Of a DNA stretch of 64,000 bases, positions 33,529 through 47,030 are shown in pieces (position 1 is the stretch's first letter; every line of letters begins with the position of its first letter). Under the pieces are notes generated by a model. It searched no databases, had not been told where the DNA came from, and saw nothing but the letters and a program-made list of their open reading frames with translations. Origin of the DNA: Pholis gunnellus (lineage: Eukaryota; Chordata; Actinopteri; Perciformes; Pholidae); assembly GCA_910591455.2 (NCBI GenBank), contig OU342809.1, positions 14,485,519 through 14,549,518 of the forward strand, in the 5' to 3' direction. Both the position numbers and the translations under genes were made by a program.

Positions 33529-34465
33529 GGTGAATCTCCAATAATCAATCTACTCAAAATTCACACTCTGTTTGGGCACAGCTAAATAACCCGTCTCCAT
33601 AACAGGCCTTTGTGAAAAAGGACTTCTTGTCAAAGCACACCTCTATTAAAGTACACACCTTGTCACGTGCTGCTGTTTTGACTCCACCTGCGTTGAGTGT
33701 GTGCTTAACACTTCTAAATCGAAACCCCTAGGTGGAATGGGACTTTTCCTTGTTTTACTACCAGTCTTTCAAGAAATTAAAACTAAGAAAGAGAATACCC
33801 CCGTACTTTTTGGACCTCCGTTGTTAGATTTCCTTCCAAAATAACAGTTGTAGACACGAGATATCCTTATTTTCTCTGCTTCCGTGCCAAATGTTTACCA
33901 TCAACTGTCATGAGAATTTCTCTGTAATGTATTGCATTAATAACAAGCAGCTCTAGACACACACACATAAACCCCCCTGTTTATGAGAGACAGTGTTGTG
34001 AACTGTGGAGTGCAGTGAAGCGTGTTACACGATTCAGGATAAACATCTGTGATACAGAGACATCTAGTGGGACGAAACAGTCTTTGCATTTTACAGCGTG
34101 ATGAAAAACAACTTTTCAGCCTTAACAAAAAAAACGTCCAAGTAATTTCCTCTGTGTTAAATACGGACTCCGCAGTGATGGCGCGGGGTGTATTAAATAA
34201 AAAGAACAGCTTGAACGTGTATAAAAAACAACAACACGATGCACTCAAAAAGTTAATGTTTACAGACGATGTGTTGTGATGCGGTGTGTGCGTGTGTTGA
34301 TAAAGTTGATTCAAACTGGTGACGTCGTAGATTCCACGTTGGCCCGGACGTGGCACTCGGCAGTGTCCTATAACCGGATCAGTGTAAAACTAGCACACGT
34401 CGGTGTTGCTGTGGCTAATATCAGTGCTTCTTTCTTACAGTGCATTCAGACATCATCGAGCAGCT
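33529..34465. promoter_or_regulatory. Shared divergent promoter region, TMEM116-like / arf4
   Basis: 937 bases separate the start codons of two head-to-head genes. The arf4 side has several CpGs. No TATA box is obvious on either side. Bidirectional activity is inferred from layout only. Confidence 0.45.
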
Positions 34466-37400
34466 ATGGGGCTCACCATCTCGTCGATCTTTGAAAGGTT
34501 TTTTGGCAAAAAACAAATGAGGATTTTGATGGGTGAGTGAAGGCTGTGTGTGGCTAACTAACTAGCCACACACTAGATAGTAGCGAGATAAGTAGTTAGC
34601 TAGCTCGGTCTTGATGTGCTTTCAATGGCAGCGCGGTTATCAAACTGTCAAAGTACAACAGCGGGGCAGCAGCGGAATGAAAACTAAATGTACAACCATA
34701 TAATTATTACAGTTGTAGAGTGTGTATATATAATATAACCAACGTTAGCTTTCCCAGCAAGCGCTAAGTTAGCTCATAACGTTAGCTGCATTTCGGGTGT
34801 TTCTAAAGAAGTTTGGCAATGAGTCTGTAAACGACAACTTTTTCCTGAAAACGACTTAAATATAACGAATTATTATTTATTCTTTTACATTTTAATAGCT
34901 TTTAATAAATGATAGTTTGGCCGCAATTGCCAAGTGGGTCTATTAACACTTCCTAACTTCACGTTTTGTATAGTTGGGATTAGAAGCTGTTAATTGATGA
35001 TTTATTTAACGCATATAAATAAATGTGATTGTTTAACCTAAATTGTTAGACGGTAACTTGTTGTTAGCGTGTTCTCCTCTCTGCTTTGTGTAACTTGTTA
35101 TTGGGTAACGTTAGCGCTGACCAGCTCCTTATGACGTGTGATGGAAGTGTCATTGCGTGCTAATCATAAATCCTGTTTCCGGATTGTTAGGGAGTCCTAT
35201 GATGTGGATGAAGTTAATGTATATGTAACTAATAAAATGTTGATTTTAATCCAACTTTCCCACTTTAGTTGGGCTGGATGCTGCCGGGAAAACAACTATC
35301 TTGTACAAATTGAAGCTTGGTGAAATTGTGACCACCATCCCAACCATTGGTAAGAGACACACTAACACTTAATATAAGATCACGTGAAAGTCCTCTTGAT
35401 CGTCTAATGTGTACCTCAACAACTAATTTAACTTTGTGTGCACTGCTATAAGGATCTGTCTACTCTCTTTCCCGTGTAAAGGTTTCAATGTAGAGACAGT
35501 AGAATATAAAAACGTCAGCTTCACTGTGTGGGATGTGGGTGGCCAGGACAAGATCAGACCCCTCTGGAGACATTACTTCCAGAACACACAGGTATGAATG
35601 TGACATAATGCAAAGCTACGCCCATGTTTGATATAGTAAAATGCAGTGTCGGTGAAATTCTGCAATCAACCAGTATTCATATCAAAGTATAATGCTGAAG
35701 CTTCACAAATACTTCTTCTCTCCCAACCAGTCATATTCAATAATTGGCAATTTCTCAGCATCTTGATTTAAGAAAAGGAAAACTAACAACGTTAATGTTT
35801 CATCCAGGGCCTCATCTTTGTGGTGGACAGCAATGACAGAGAAAGAGTGGCAGAATCTTCAGAAGAGCTCACGAAGATGGTAGGTTTGTATTATGTTTCA
35901 GATTTAGTCTTGGTTTTCATCTTCTAATTAAAAGAACATGCATTAGGTTTAGTCACCTTCTGAGTCATTTTTATCCTTCGTAGTTTAGTCGATGAAAAGT
36001 CTTTATTTTAATCAAATTTTAGTTTGCACCGCTCAACATGCAGAATATGCATTAATCAACCACCGAACTGGACTCAAACCGCAAACCTCTTGCAATTCAT
36101 TAGAACAATTGTCGGATCTGACGGACTGAGGGCCGCAGCGTGTGGTTGAGATGGTGAAGATAAGTAAGAGAGATTCTGGTTAAGTTGTTCGTTGGTCTTT
36201 TTTCCTCTTTATTGGACGGATTAAGAGTTTAGTGGCAGACTGGAAATGGGGGAGAGAGAGAGAGGCTGCTGTCATATGCAACCACAGCTCTGCAGTTTGA
36301 GCTTACGTGGCTTGCGCAGTAAGGATTTGGCTACCAAGGCGTTTTAGTCCTTCAAAGATATTGCGTGTTGACATAGTCACAGTTAATGGTTAATGACGTT
36401 GGTGCTGTCCCTTCATCGTCTTGTTTTAGTCATGGGGGGTAAAAAAAGGTTTGTTGGCGAAGATATTTCATCAAACTAAAACCTGTATTTGTTCATCTCT
36501 TTGGGAAACAGCACTTATCAGGATCTGTTGATGTGTGTGTTGCATGGCTAGCCCACGGATTTTGAAATCATTAGGTAACAATGCTAACTTCTTCTGAGCA
36601 CATCAATGGTGGACGTGCCCAATAGCCTTAATGCTCATATTATAATTGCTTTGTGCTTCCTCAGTGTTACACTGACATAACCTGTTCATTGCAATAGGTG
36701 TGGTCAACTTATTGATGAGTCACCAACATATTGTGAGAGCAAATAATTAAGCACTAAGTGAAATGCCACTTCACAGGGCTCCACATTGTGACAGTGTATT
36801 GCATTGTTTAATTTTTACATTGTCATTATGTTGCATGTATTTTTTTTAACCTTGAAGGGCTGTAGGCCAGTGGGGAGTAAAGACAGCTGTTTTGTCCAAC
36901 CATTACTCTGAATACACTGCTTCCTGAACCTCCAGTTGTTTAACCTTTAGATCCCGAGCGGAGCCCAACTTGGCTCTAGAGGGAGGCGACAGAGTGTACA
37001 CATGTAGAACAAATCACTTCTGAGAACGAATGAAATTATATTTTAAAATATTTAAAAGACGTACATGATGAAGAAATTCTGATAAAGTGGACCATGTAAC
37101 CTATTTTAATCACTCAAAAACATATATATATATATTTATACACAAAGTACTTCAAGGAACTACAAGTACTACCACAATTTCACCTGTTTCTCACCAGGAG
37201 AAGGCGAGCAATGTTCACCGTTATCGATCCCAGCCGCGATCTACGGCACTTTTCAGACAAAGCGCATATCCAGGAGGATGAGCAGAACACACTGCATCGA
37301 ACTATAACTATCCAGAGCACCCTATGCGTAAGGAGATAAGAAAGGAAGCATTGATGCACATTTTGTTTTCATTCCAAGAATTCGACCAGCTCTCAACACT

Positions 37401-38092
37401 TAGAGACTTCTGGGTCAATTCACTCAGTTAGGAACCTTCCTCAGCAAAAAAGCTGCAGCTAAGGTGGAACCCCTACCAACGGACCCCCCAAAACTGCTTT
37501 TTTTTTTTGCATTATTGCTGAGGGATGTGAACCACGTCTTTTTGTTGTGCTTTTAGTCCATCATTTGCATTTCTGAAGCATGTACTCTCACTACATTGCT
37601 ATACAGTACTGTATCTATACTGCCTTGAGAAATTCTCATGATTTTAGCCTTCCTAAGTATTCACGACAGACCTTTATCCTCTCACAGTAAATGTATGTTA
37701 TGAATAGAATCACTCTTGAATCTGTTTCTGAAATCTTAGAGCTGATGTTGAGATCTGTTTCTGCCCCTCTAGTTGATTGAGGATGAGTTGAAAGACGCCG
37801 TTTTGCTGGTGTTCGCTAACAAACAGGACCTTCCCAATGCCTTATCAGTCAACGAAATCGCAGACCAACTTGGCCTACCGAACCGCCGCCACAGTAATGT
37901 AAGTAATCTGACTAAACATGCTCCCCTACACCTGCGGTAAGATGAATCTGAGAGTAGCATTCGTATCTTTCTCATATCTAACTGGTATAATCTCTTACCC
38001 CACAGTGGCACATTGAGTCAACCTGCGCAACCCAGGGCACTGGGCTGTATGAGGGACTTGACTGGCTATCCAGAGAGTTGTCAAAGAACTGA
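34466..38092 (+). CDS. arf4: ARF4-like class II ADP-ribosylation factor
   Basis: Small GTPase of Golgi and endosomal vesicle traffic. Six exons: 34466-34532, 35269-35349, 35482-35591, 35808-35879, 37773-37898, 38006-38092, giving exactly 180 residues, the normal ARF4/ARF5 length. It begins MGLTISSIFERFFGKKQMRI, with Gly2 for myristoylation. Motifs: P-loop GLDAAGKTT, switch I effector TIPTIGFNVE, switch II WDVGGQDKIRPLW, NKQD base recognition, CATQGTG. The MGLT start and TQGTGLYEGLDWLS end favour class II (ARF4/5) over ARF1/3, with MGLTISS best fitting ARF4. The stretch SVNEIADQLGLPNRRHSNWHIES departs from the usual TDKLGL...WYVQA, so this may be a diverged teleost copy. AATAAA at 38431-38436. 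Confidence 0.93.
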
Positions 38093-38430
38093 AGAAGGCT
38101 CGGCCTAACGGAGAGAGATGAGGCTCGACAGGACAGGAGAGAAGTCACAGACATTCAATCCAGAAACATTTGGTCTTCCAGAACCAATGTTCACAAAAAG
38201 GACAAGGCTGGTGGACAATATATAATCATCTTTGGGGAATTTTAATATCACATGTTTTTTGTTTTTTTCTCTTTTTTGTTTTTTCTTATCAATAATATTA
38301 CCTTATTCTCTGTTGATATAGTCTGTTTTCTCCTTCTGTTCCGCAGCTCTTACATGGCAACAATTTGTAATTCCACATTCAGTTGCCTGATGAGCAAATG
38401 GCCGTTGAGGGAAATTTTATGAAAAAAAAC

Positions 38431-38436
38431 AATAAA
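38431..38436 (+). terminator. arf4 polyadenylation signal AATAAA
   Basis: Canonical hexamer about 340 bases after the stop codon. Confidence 0.7.
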
Positions 38437-38449
38437 TGAAGTGATTGAA

Positions 38450-40690
38450 GTTTTTTTTCACCTTGACACCTCTGCTGCTGTCTAGGCAGAATTTGCAGTA
38501 ATTGACCACTTGTATACTTGTTTGACTTTTCTTATAGCCATTATAACATAACCCGAGCTTTGGTGAGGGACAACTCGTAGGCTCCCTCGGGCTATCCATC
38601 TCCACCACCCCTCCTGTTATCTGACCCTTTGCTCTTCACTGCTATGTCTCATGCCAACTCATTCCTGTAAAGGCCTGTAGCCCGTAGAATGAGATGGATG
38701 AGGATTGCATAGATTTTTTTTCCAGATAAATAGTTAGTTGTGTGGAACCACGTGGCCTCCCAGTAAATGGATCCAAAGGGAATATTGTGCCTTCTGGTCC
38801 CGCTTAACACAACTCTGACTAATCCTTTTCACATCTCATTCTGAGGCTGTGCTCGCTCATTAAGTGACTTGTTTTGTTTTTGAAAGACAAAATATTACTG
38901 AAAGACATTTCCTTTTTGTGCTGCAGTGTAAGCTGAGGTGCAGCAGAACCACGCTAGTGTGAATGTACATTGCTTCTTTACAACTTAACCATCAACCAGG
39001 ATTTCATACTGTTTACATCCTTCTAGCCTTCTTTGTTATATAGCCACCATGCATGAAAACAGGATTTAATTAGATTTTTCATTTCAGAACACCTTGTTTC
39101 CCTGAAAGGAGGAAGGAAGCGCCTTTTCAGTGTTGACACATGGCCGATGTCAGTGTGACGCCGTAAAGTAGCATGTTTTTTTGTTGTTTGAGTTTGTTGT
39201 ACTGTCTGAAGGCAAATACTGTAAACTAAAGCATACCTGCCCCATTAGTTTATTTTTGTGTATACATTCCAACCTATGCTTGCAGATGCTGGAGCTGCCA
39301 CTCTTAAAATTATTCCCAAAAATTATTTTACAAAAAAAAAAAGCTCTTAATAAAGACAATGTTAAAACAAATTTGCATTTTGGACTCCACTCATTGATGA
39401 GGACAGGCACTTGTACTTTTACCTGGACTTGAAGCTTTTACTCTTTCAAAATGGACTATAAAAGCATTTTGATTACTGTATTCACGGAAGCTCAAATCAA
39501 ATCTGGCTTTAATTTCAACGTTTGTGTCTTAATCGAAAAAAAACCTCAACTGTCATCTTCTATCACAAACTGTGCCTGATAAGAGGAAGTGTAAACGGTG
39601 TTGAGCTCTGTGACCTAAGACACACAGATCTAGTTCCTGACCTGTGTCTGGTTAAATATTACTCACTTTCAAACCACTGCACTTCCTATGACATATGCTT
39701 CTGCATGTAGGAAAGAGCCCGAGGCAAGCGAGCTCATTTTGCATAAGAACTAAAGAGTCATGGGTGTAAATAAGCCGTCATGCGGCTCTCTTGCAGGTGT
39801 AAACCACCCTGCCTGACCTGCAGGTGATCTTTGTTGATACTGGATGATACCTGGGAGAGAAATGCAGAGAGAACATGCCAGCATGTTGATCCATATGTTT
39901 CTGTGTATTTTCACAACATGTTATGGTCAGTAAATGGTTGTTTTACTAAATGACTCTGTTGGTTTTTGTGGCAGTTTGCGTGGAAATTAAAGAGGAAGTG
40001 GACAGTAAGCAACACTATAAAAGATTCCTTTTAATTATACTTCTTTGAATTATGTTGGGTTCTGTGGAAACAAATGTCAGTTTCAAAATAAGAACCAGGC
40101 CCATACACATTATGCAGATAATCAGAATATAGTTTATTTCTACATGTTTGAATAATACAAGAGTACACTACAATAACTAACCATATGTGATGTGTGGGAG
40201 AGGCCTTTATGTGCCTCATGCTTGGTCCTTAAAATGAAGACCTGTTTCATGTATTTAAGGAAGTCAAGTTTTCAAAGACCTTTTCATCCACAATATGTTA
40301 AAATCGGTTCAGATAGTTGGTAAGTGGTGAAGGTAAAGAGAGTGCTGGTGTGTTTGGACGGTAAATGAACAACATAAAGTTGTTTCTTTCAAAGTAAACA
40401 CAAATCCTATCGGTGCTTGTTAACAGTAGTGAGACCAACAATTCTTATTTTCTACGCATCACAATCTAAGTAAAATCATGTCTGAAGCTTTAGCTGGTGC
40501 CTGGTAATTAGAACCTTCATACAGTGTTAATAGGTGTGAAGGTATAAGCATTATATAATTGGCTTTCTATTATGTGTGAATGTCTCTCCTAATGTATTTA
40601 TGACAGCTAATCAGGCTTAGTGGAGCTGGGTCAATGCAGTGTGTGTATCTCTGTAGGCAGCAGGGTGGGTCAGCATAGAGGAGCACGTGT
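38450..40690. other. Spacer between arf4 and ptpdc1
   Basis: No supported exon, RNA gene or repeat family recognised. ORFs at 39181-39432 and 39522-39710 lack any coding signature. Confidence 0.55.
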
Positions 40691-40780
40691 GTTCTGCAGT
40701 TTTCAGTTTCCTGCACTCTTAAACCCGGCAATACATTAAATGGGATTTACAGCTTCACTGTCCAACATAATCAAAAGGGT
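40690..40780 (+). promoter_or_regulatory. Probable non-coding first exon of ptpdc1
   Basis: A strong donor (AAAAGG|GTAAGT, at about 40779) precedes the coding exon by 0.3 kb. An ATG at 40740 in this exon is out of frame with the main protein once spliced to 41090. Confidence 0.45.
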
Positions 40781-41090
40781 AAGTTTCACATTTTATTGAT
40801 CGTATTTTATAGAATATTATATAATCATTGTATTTTCAATATGTTGCTATTTTGGATATTCTTTCCAGCCCTACGTCAAACTTTAGTATTGAGACTTTTA
40901 CACTATGTTACTGAAAATAAGTAACAGCGCACAGCTACAAAAATTGTCAGTTTAACAAGGCGTGTCTTTGTCAAAAGCTCACATCCAGTGTGGCAAGAAG
41001 GTAACATGAGGTTGGCCCAGTTTGGGCATACTCCTGCACATCTACCGTGTGATGTCTCAGGCTGATCTTGGGGTTTTCTCTCGGTGCAGG

Positions 41091-44000
41091 ATGCTGCCGG
41101 CCTTGATACCAGTACCACAGCCTTCCTACTCCCAGGCCAGGGAGAACCTAGTGAAGGCTATCCCACCCAATCTCCTCTGTCTGCTGGCCTGTGGAGGAAT
41201 AGACTGCCGCTATGAAGGACCAGAGTGTTGGAAATTAAACCAACAGGCCATTCGAGGCCTTTTCTCCTCCTGGTGAGACTGCAGTCTCATAGATGTTGCT
41301 GACTGTGTCATGTGCCGTATCAAAAACAGTAAGTGGCAATTTACTAATTATAAACTTCTTCCTATTGCAGGCTGACAGATGACATTATTGCCATGGCACG
41401 ACCATCCAACAATCTAATTGAGAAGTACAACATCATTGAACAATTTCAAAGGTAATCACTATAATTCCTGCACTGTTTGTGTTGTTCCCCTGTGTGCCTG
41501 TGCAGTGTGTGGATATGCATGATACATGAGGAGTTGTAGGAATTATGAGCCTAAAAGGTGGGAACATTATCATTGTACGACCCCTTGTGCACATACAGGT
41601 AATTAGTTCAAAACAAAGTGAGGAAATGGATCTAGATGAGAAATATATTTAGAAAATAAGACACAATAAATATGACTTTTGATACGCAAACACAGCACTA
41701 GTGTCAACCATCTACATCATTTATCACTTTTTCCCAGGTTGAACATCAGATCAATCATCAACATGCAGCTCCCTGGAGAGCATGCTCACTGTGGACCTCC
41801 GCTAGACCCTGGAAGTGGTTTCACATACTCTCCACAGACCTTCATGGACAATGACAGTGAGATCTTGATACAGTAAAGACACCACATGGAAGACTGTACC
41901 ACTCACGACGTGGGAAATATAAATACGCAGAAACTGTTAACGTTCAGCTGTGGTTTATTCACATATCGCTCTTTATTTGCAGTTTACTTTTACAACTTCG
42001 GGATGCAAGATTTCGGTGTGTCCTCCCTCGTCGGTATGATCGACGGGGTGAAGGTTTTGGCCTTTGCAGTGAGGGAAGGAAGGGTGGCTGTGCACTGCCA
42101 TGCAGGCCTGGGCAGGACAGGTAGGCATACAAATACTGTATCTACTGTTCATATGAACTGTGTGTGTCAGCTTGTGCACATGTAATGTAATATAATGCAA
42201 TATGTAGTGTGTTTGCTCATGTGTTCTTGCTGTTCAACAGGTGTCCTGATAGCCTGTTACCTGATTTACACCCTGCGCACCAGCCCGAGTGAGGCCGTCC
42301 ACTACGTGAGGATTAAAAGGCCAGGCTCTATCCAAACCCGGGCGCAGCTCAGCCAGGTGTTTGACTTTGCTCGCCTGCTTGGCACACAGCTGGTCCAGTA
42401 CCCAGACCTCAGCATGCGGCATGGAGTCCCTTTCACCCTGCAGCATTACCTAAACCGACAGGCAATAATGCTGCATGGCCAGGAGGCACGCACCCTCAGA
42501 CATACACCCAAGGTCCGGACCTTATCATTATATTACATTAATCCTTTGTCATGAACATACCTGTAAACAGTTAACCTCCTTCTCATTTCTGTCCTCCCAT
42601 TAGGTGGTGTACCTGCTGTGTGTGCATCTCTCCTGCTTAGCCCTGGGTCTCCCTGCTCCTCCAGAGATCCAGGCTGAGCTAGAGAAGAGGTCAGTACTGA
42701 GGACCTTGAACAGGACTGTGAGGGAGGCCCTGGTGTCCAAACAGTACTTGCCCTTACTGAGGGAGGGTCACAAGGGGGCGTGGCTGAGCTCAGGGTCGGT
42801 GTCCTCCTGGGACGAGCCACTGGGATTCTTGCAGAGGAAGAGAGAGGTGCTGTTGGACAAACGCAGCTACAGTGACTCTGACCTCAGCAAGATCACAGTA
42901 ATTGAGGTCCAATTTCACATTATTTATCTACAATTACATACAGTTTCTGAATGTCTTCTGTAAAATCAAACTGCTCATTGAGGCTTTTCTCACTTTGTTG
43001 CATTTTGTCCTGAAGGATCTGGAGTTGAGTCCATACTGCACCCCAGCACTTGGAAATGAGAGACAGTGGTGTGTACAGAATTTGATACGACCTGATCTGA
43101 GACCCGGTAGTCCAATGCTTGCCCCACTTTCACCAGGCCACCAGACCACCAAAAGGGCATCTCATATACTCAACATCCCCAAATCTAGCACGACAACAAA
43201 CAATAACTGTGCGAACAGGTCTAGGTGCCCAGCGAAAAAGGCACTTCCCAAATACATCTCTAACAGTGAGGTAACTGTGATTCTTAATGTCAGAAAATGT
43301 AGCTAACAAATAAAGCTTTGATATAAATGCTTTAAAACTGATTGATGTAATATAAAGTTTGGCAGAAATCCACATTATCCTGGCCCAACCTCAGTCGCCC
43401 GTGCTGTTGCTAAGGCAATGGCAGACCATGGTCCCCGAGGAGAAACCATACTGCAAAGATCGGCTCTGCTGCAGGTGAAAAACACTGGTGCAAACCTGAT
43501 TTTACATCACAACATGTCACTTTGATTTTGAGCTCTAAAACCACCGACTTCATACTATCACTCGCTTTTTAAACAGGAGGAACTGAACAGCAGTGACTGT
43601 GGCTGGGCTCTGCTGGTCACCGAATCAGATCCCCAGGTTCTCAGTTGTCTGTTGTGGACCTGGCTGGACAAGTTGAGGGTCAGTGGGAAAAAAATACACC
43701 TTGATGTTTTGATTTAGATTTTTCACTTCCCGTGCTTTCTCTCAGTCCTGTCTCTGTTTCTTCCAACCTCATCCAGGAGCCTGTTCTGAGTGCAGAGGAT
43801 GTAGACAGTTTGAGTTGTGGAGCAAACAACAGGACGTCTCTCAGTGTGCTCAAGAAGGTAAAGAAGGAATAATGATTTGACTCTTCAGTATTCTTCTTAA
43901 GAACTCTTAACCTCTTTGGCGAAGATTTAAAAAGTTATTTTCAATATTACATCATTACAGTCACAAAGACACACCATCTATTGTCTACTGAGCTGTGTGA

Positions 44001-44286
44001 GCACAGTGACCAGCTTGTGTCCACACAGAGAGGATGCAGTGCTGCAACGATTGGTGCGAGCACTTACAAGGGTAAGACACACGTGGAATTACAGTATGTT
44101 TATGTGTGTGTGCGTGTGGTTCCATTATAAATAATAATTAGCCTTTTTTTTTTTAATCAACAGCACCCCCAGGAGGAAATGGGAAGCCTTGCAACTTTGA
44201 TTAAGGTCCTGAAGGCGAGTTTGAGAGAAACCTTTCACAACGCCACATACCTCAGGAGGGCCTGCAGCACCAATGCTACACTTTGA
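41091..44286 (+). CDS. ptpdc1: PTPDC1, dual-specificity-type phosphatase domain protein 1
   Basis: Cytoplasmic phosphatase; human PTPDC1 has been linked to centrosome and cilium length control. Twelve coding exons: 41091-41272, 41371-41451, 41738-41856, 41983-42120, 42241-42512, 42604-42906, 43016-43265, 43395-43474, 43577-43678, 43777-43857, 43961-44071, 44164-44286. These total 613 residues. The catalytic loop is HCHAGLGRTG (Cys nucleophile and Arg of CX5R), encoded across the junction 42120/42241. Upstream are MARPSNNLIEKY and INMQLPGEHAHCG, as in human. The C-terminal helical half (AKAMADHG, EELNSSDCGWALL, REPVLSAEDVDSL, KKSQRHTIYCLL) aligns with the human tail. The linker is shorter than in human (about 750 residues). 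The start at 41091 directly follows an acceptor, so an upstream start is not excluded. The donor at 43265, not the one at 43270, keeps the frame. Confidence 0.92.
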
Positions 44287-44426
44287 AGAGTCTATATCTA
44301 AAAAACGGAAACTAACAGAGCAGTTTGATTTAAAAAGTTATTTCATCTTTGGCACCTGATTGTGGGCAATGTTTTTTACATTTATATTGTTAGATCCGGG
44401 AGTTAAGCCTTGATACAGGACTATAA

Positions 44427-44432
44427 AATAAA
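44427..44432 (+). terminator. ptpdc1 polyadenylation signal AATAAA
   Basis: Canonical hexamer about 140 bases after the stop. Confidence 0.65.
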
Positions 44433-44439
44433 CCAGCTC

Positions 44440-46380
44440 TCCGTTTAAAGGGTCAGGATCACTAAGCCTGTCGGGTTTTTTCCCACCTGGCGGGATACCC
44501 GGTGATCTGTTTAAGCTGGTGGTAGAGGAAACTCGCCTGGCTTACTCACTGCCGTCCCTCCTGACGCTTCCTCTGGCAACTGCACACGGCAGAGAGGCCC
44601 TCTTGGCCGAATGCAGCTATCAGTCGCGTCAGTTAATGGCAGCTTTTCTCTAATGGATCTAGGCTCTTGGAAAGGTGCCAGAATAGGTTTTGATAGCTAG
44701 GATTAAGCTATGAGGGTTTGTTATGTGGACTAAGAACTATAATAACCATTCAGAACTCCATCGTTGTTAGGCACACAATAACACTTAAATGCCATGAGTA
44801 CTCTTTATTACTTTACGAATAAAATCTCAGGACTACTTGCTTTAAATGCAGTTTAGACATTTATTCTTCAGATTCAGGGTCCTGGTATTGTGCATGCTCA
44901 CTGTCACATTGTCATGGCTTCCTGGGACACTTGAATAGAAACAGAGCCATGGTTAATGTTATTAGTAACCCCTTTGGGCTTCTGTGCTTTTCCTACTATG
45001 ACCAGTTAAAACGTCCGCTGTGAAAAAGGCAGATTAGGACGGCTACTGGTCTTTTTGGAGGCCATGGCAAGATTTGGCTTCTCGTGCCCCAGTCCCCAAA
45101 TCTTAGTGATATCATCCAATTAAAGCCGCTGAGTGGCGCAAAAAAAAATGTGCAGAAATATGCCAATAACAACAAAAGGAACATAGGAAGAAGTTATATA
45201 TAGGTTTTTGAGTTTACATCCCTTTCCAGCATTCATTGCCAATTACGAACAATTGGTACAAAGTCAGTGGATAAAGAAGATTGATCTATTTTAAGTCCAC
45301 TGGGTGCACCTAAGAGAGTGTGGGACCCTAATCCTAATTTACTTAGGACACCAGTCCTGCGTATTTTGCTGGTACTTCAACTTGAAGTAAAGCCCCCCCC
45401 CATTAGAATTCAATAATGACACTGGTGCAATGTTTACTGTAGGCTACCTTAAATAGTATGTAAGCTACTGTACCCTCGTGTAAAATCCAAACAGTATATC
45501 CACAGTGTGATTCTTTGGCCTGTTTCAGACTTTCATGCCTAATAAATCATTTACACCATCTGCAGCATGCTGTGTTTTCAATAAGCAACATATTGAGAAT
45601 TGCTGTTGACACTGTCAGAAAGTTGTCTCCATGGTAAGTTGTCATAGTGAAGTTGACAGCAGTGTTTTGGTTCAATGCTCGGGCCGAATTCCAGAGAAAG
45701 AGAGAGAGAGAGTGGCACTCACAGCAGGATCAGGATAAATAAGGTAAAATAATTAATGTATTCATTTTAAGTCAGTAACTGAACTAAATTGGAAGCATGT
45801 CAATTCAGTGTTTATGCATTTTTTAGACATTTGTGGTTTTGTTACGGAATACTCTGGGTGTATGATGTGTTCACTGGTTTTGGTGTAGCATTGGTTAATG
45901 TTTACCCACAAATGACTAGTATACAGTAGGCATCTATTCCATGTACTTTGCCTAAAATGTATTTAACTAAGTGACTACTGCACTAATTTTCACTGCTGTG
46001 TAATGTTACTTGTAGTTTCAGAAGCCACTAGTGGAATGATTCAGGATTTAACACTAATTGCCTGTGACAAGTATGGGAAATAATCAACCACAGAAACAGA
46101 AAGACACATTATTGTTACTAAACTGAATATATACCTTAGATGTGTATATGTTTTTCACTTAATGGTTTGAATGATTATTGAATGTTTAAATGTTGTACTT
46201 CCAGCAGTACCTCTCCAGGTTTTAACAGCATGCCATCAAAATCTTTGCCATAATACCCACTCTTTAAGAGCCTGTTGCAAAGAGTCCCAATTATTTGCAG
46301 CAAATAATCTAAATAAATATTTACCAAGTTAAGAGTGGACTCTAAAGAACCCCAAGCATCAGACAGACCTGTTAACCTGT
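44440..46380. other. Spacer between ptpdc1 and odf3b
   Basis: No exon recognised. 44450-44640 is GC-richer than its surroundings and unlike nearby DNA. A 9-base stem (AAGATTTGG / CCAAATCTT) with an 18-base loop lies at 45069-45104. I cannot assign either to a known family. Confidence 0.45.
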
Positions 46381-46895
46381 ATGTCTGCACTTAACCGTTT
46401 GCAGTTAATCCAGAATGCTGCCGCCAGATTACTCACTAGGACAAATAGACGGTCTCACATCACCCCCATACTCAGATCTCTTCACTGGCTCCCTGTAGTT
46501 TATAGGATCCACTTTAAAATTCTCACTCTCACTTACAGAGCACTACATGGTCAGACCGCATATGTGGCTGAACTACTTCGCCCTTATTCACCCGCCCGTA
46601 CGCTCAGGTCAAACGTGTTAAATGATCTGCCTGTCCCAAGACACACCTGTTTATACTGGTGTTTGGGTCAAATTCATGCTCTAGGCCTGCTTCTAATCTA
46701 TGTTATAATTGTGTATTTTCTGTTTATTGTGCCTTCTTAAATACATTTCATGTTTTACAATCTGTCCTTGTAAATTATTGGCCCTTGTATGGTCACGTTG
46801 TGTTATTTATGTTTGAAATACCGCTCCTGTTAAGTACTTTGTGACTTTAGTCTGTGAAAAGCGCTATATGAATACATCTGACTTACTTACTACTG
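46381..46895 (+). mobile_element. L2-like LINE 3' fragment
   Basis: A reading frame with LQLIQNAAARLLTRTNR, then SLHWLPVVYRIHFKILTLTY and ALHGQTAYVAELLRPYSPAR is the typical C-terminal end of fish L2/CR1-clade reverse transcriptases. It is followed by GTGAAAAGCGCTATATGAATA and a TGACTTACTTAC tail, the usual L2 3' end. The 5' part is missing and the element is dead. It ends only about 135 bases before the odf3b start codon. Confidence 0.85.
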
Positions 46896-47030
46896 ATAAC
46901 AATTCTAAAGAGAGCTACACATCCAATTTAAAGACACCCTGAGTAATGGAAACATTGTTCTTTTTCTTCATAACTTAAAAGCTAATTCATCAACATGCTT
47001 TCGGTTACAATCCATCTTTCTCTCAGGATA

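Noticed and set aside
45627..45640. X-box-like TCTCCATGGTAAG upstream of odf3b
   Set aside because: One half-site is imperfect and the odf3b transcription start is unknown; too weak to call as RFX.
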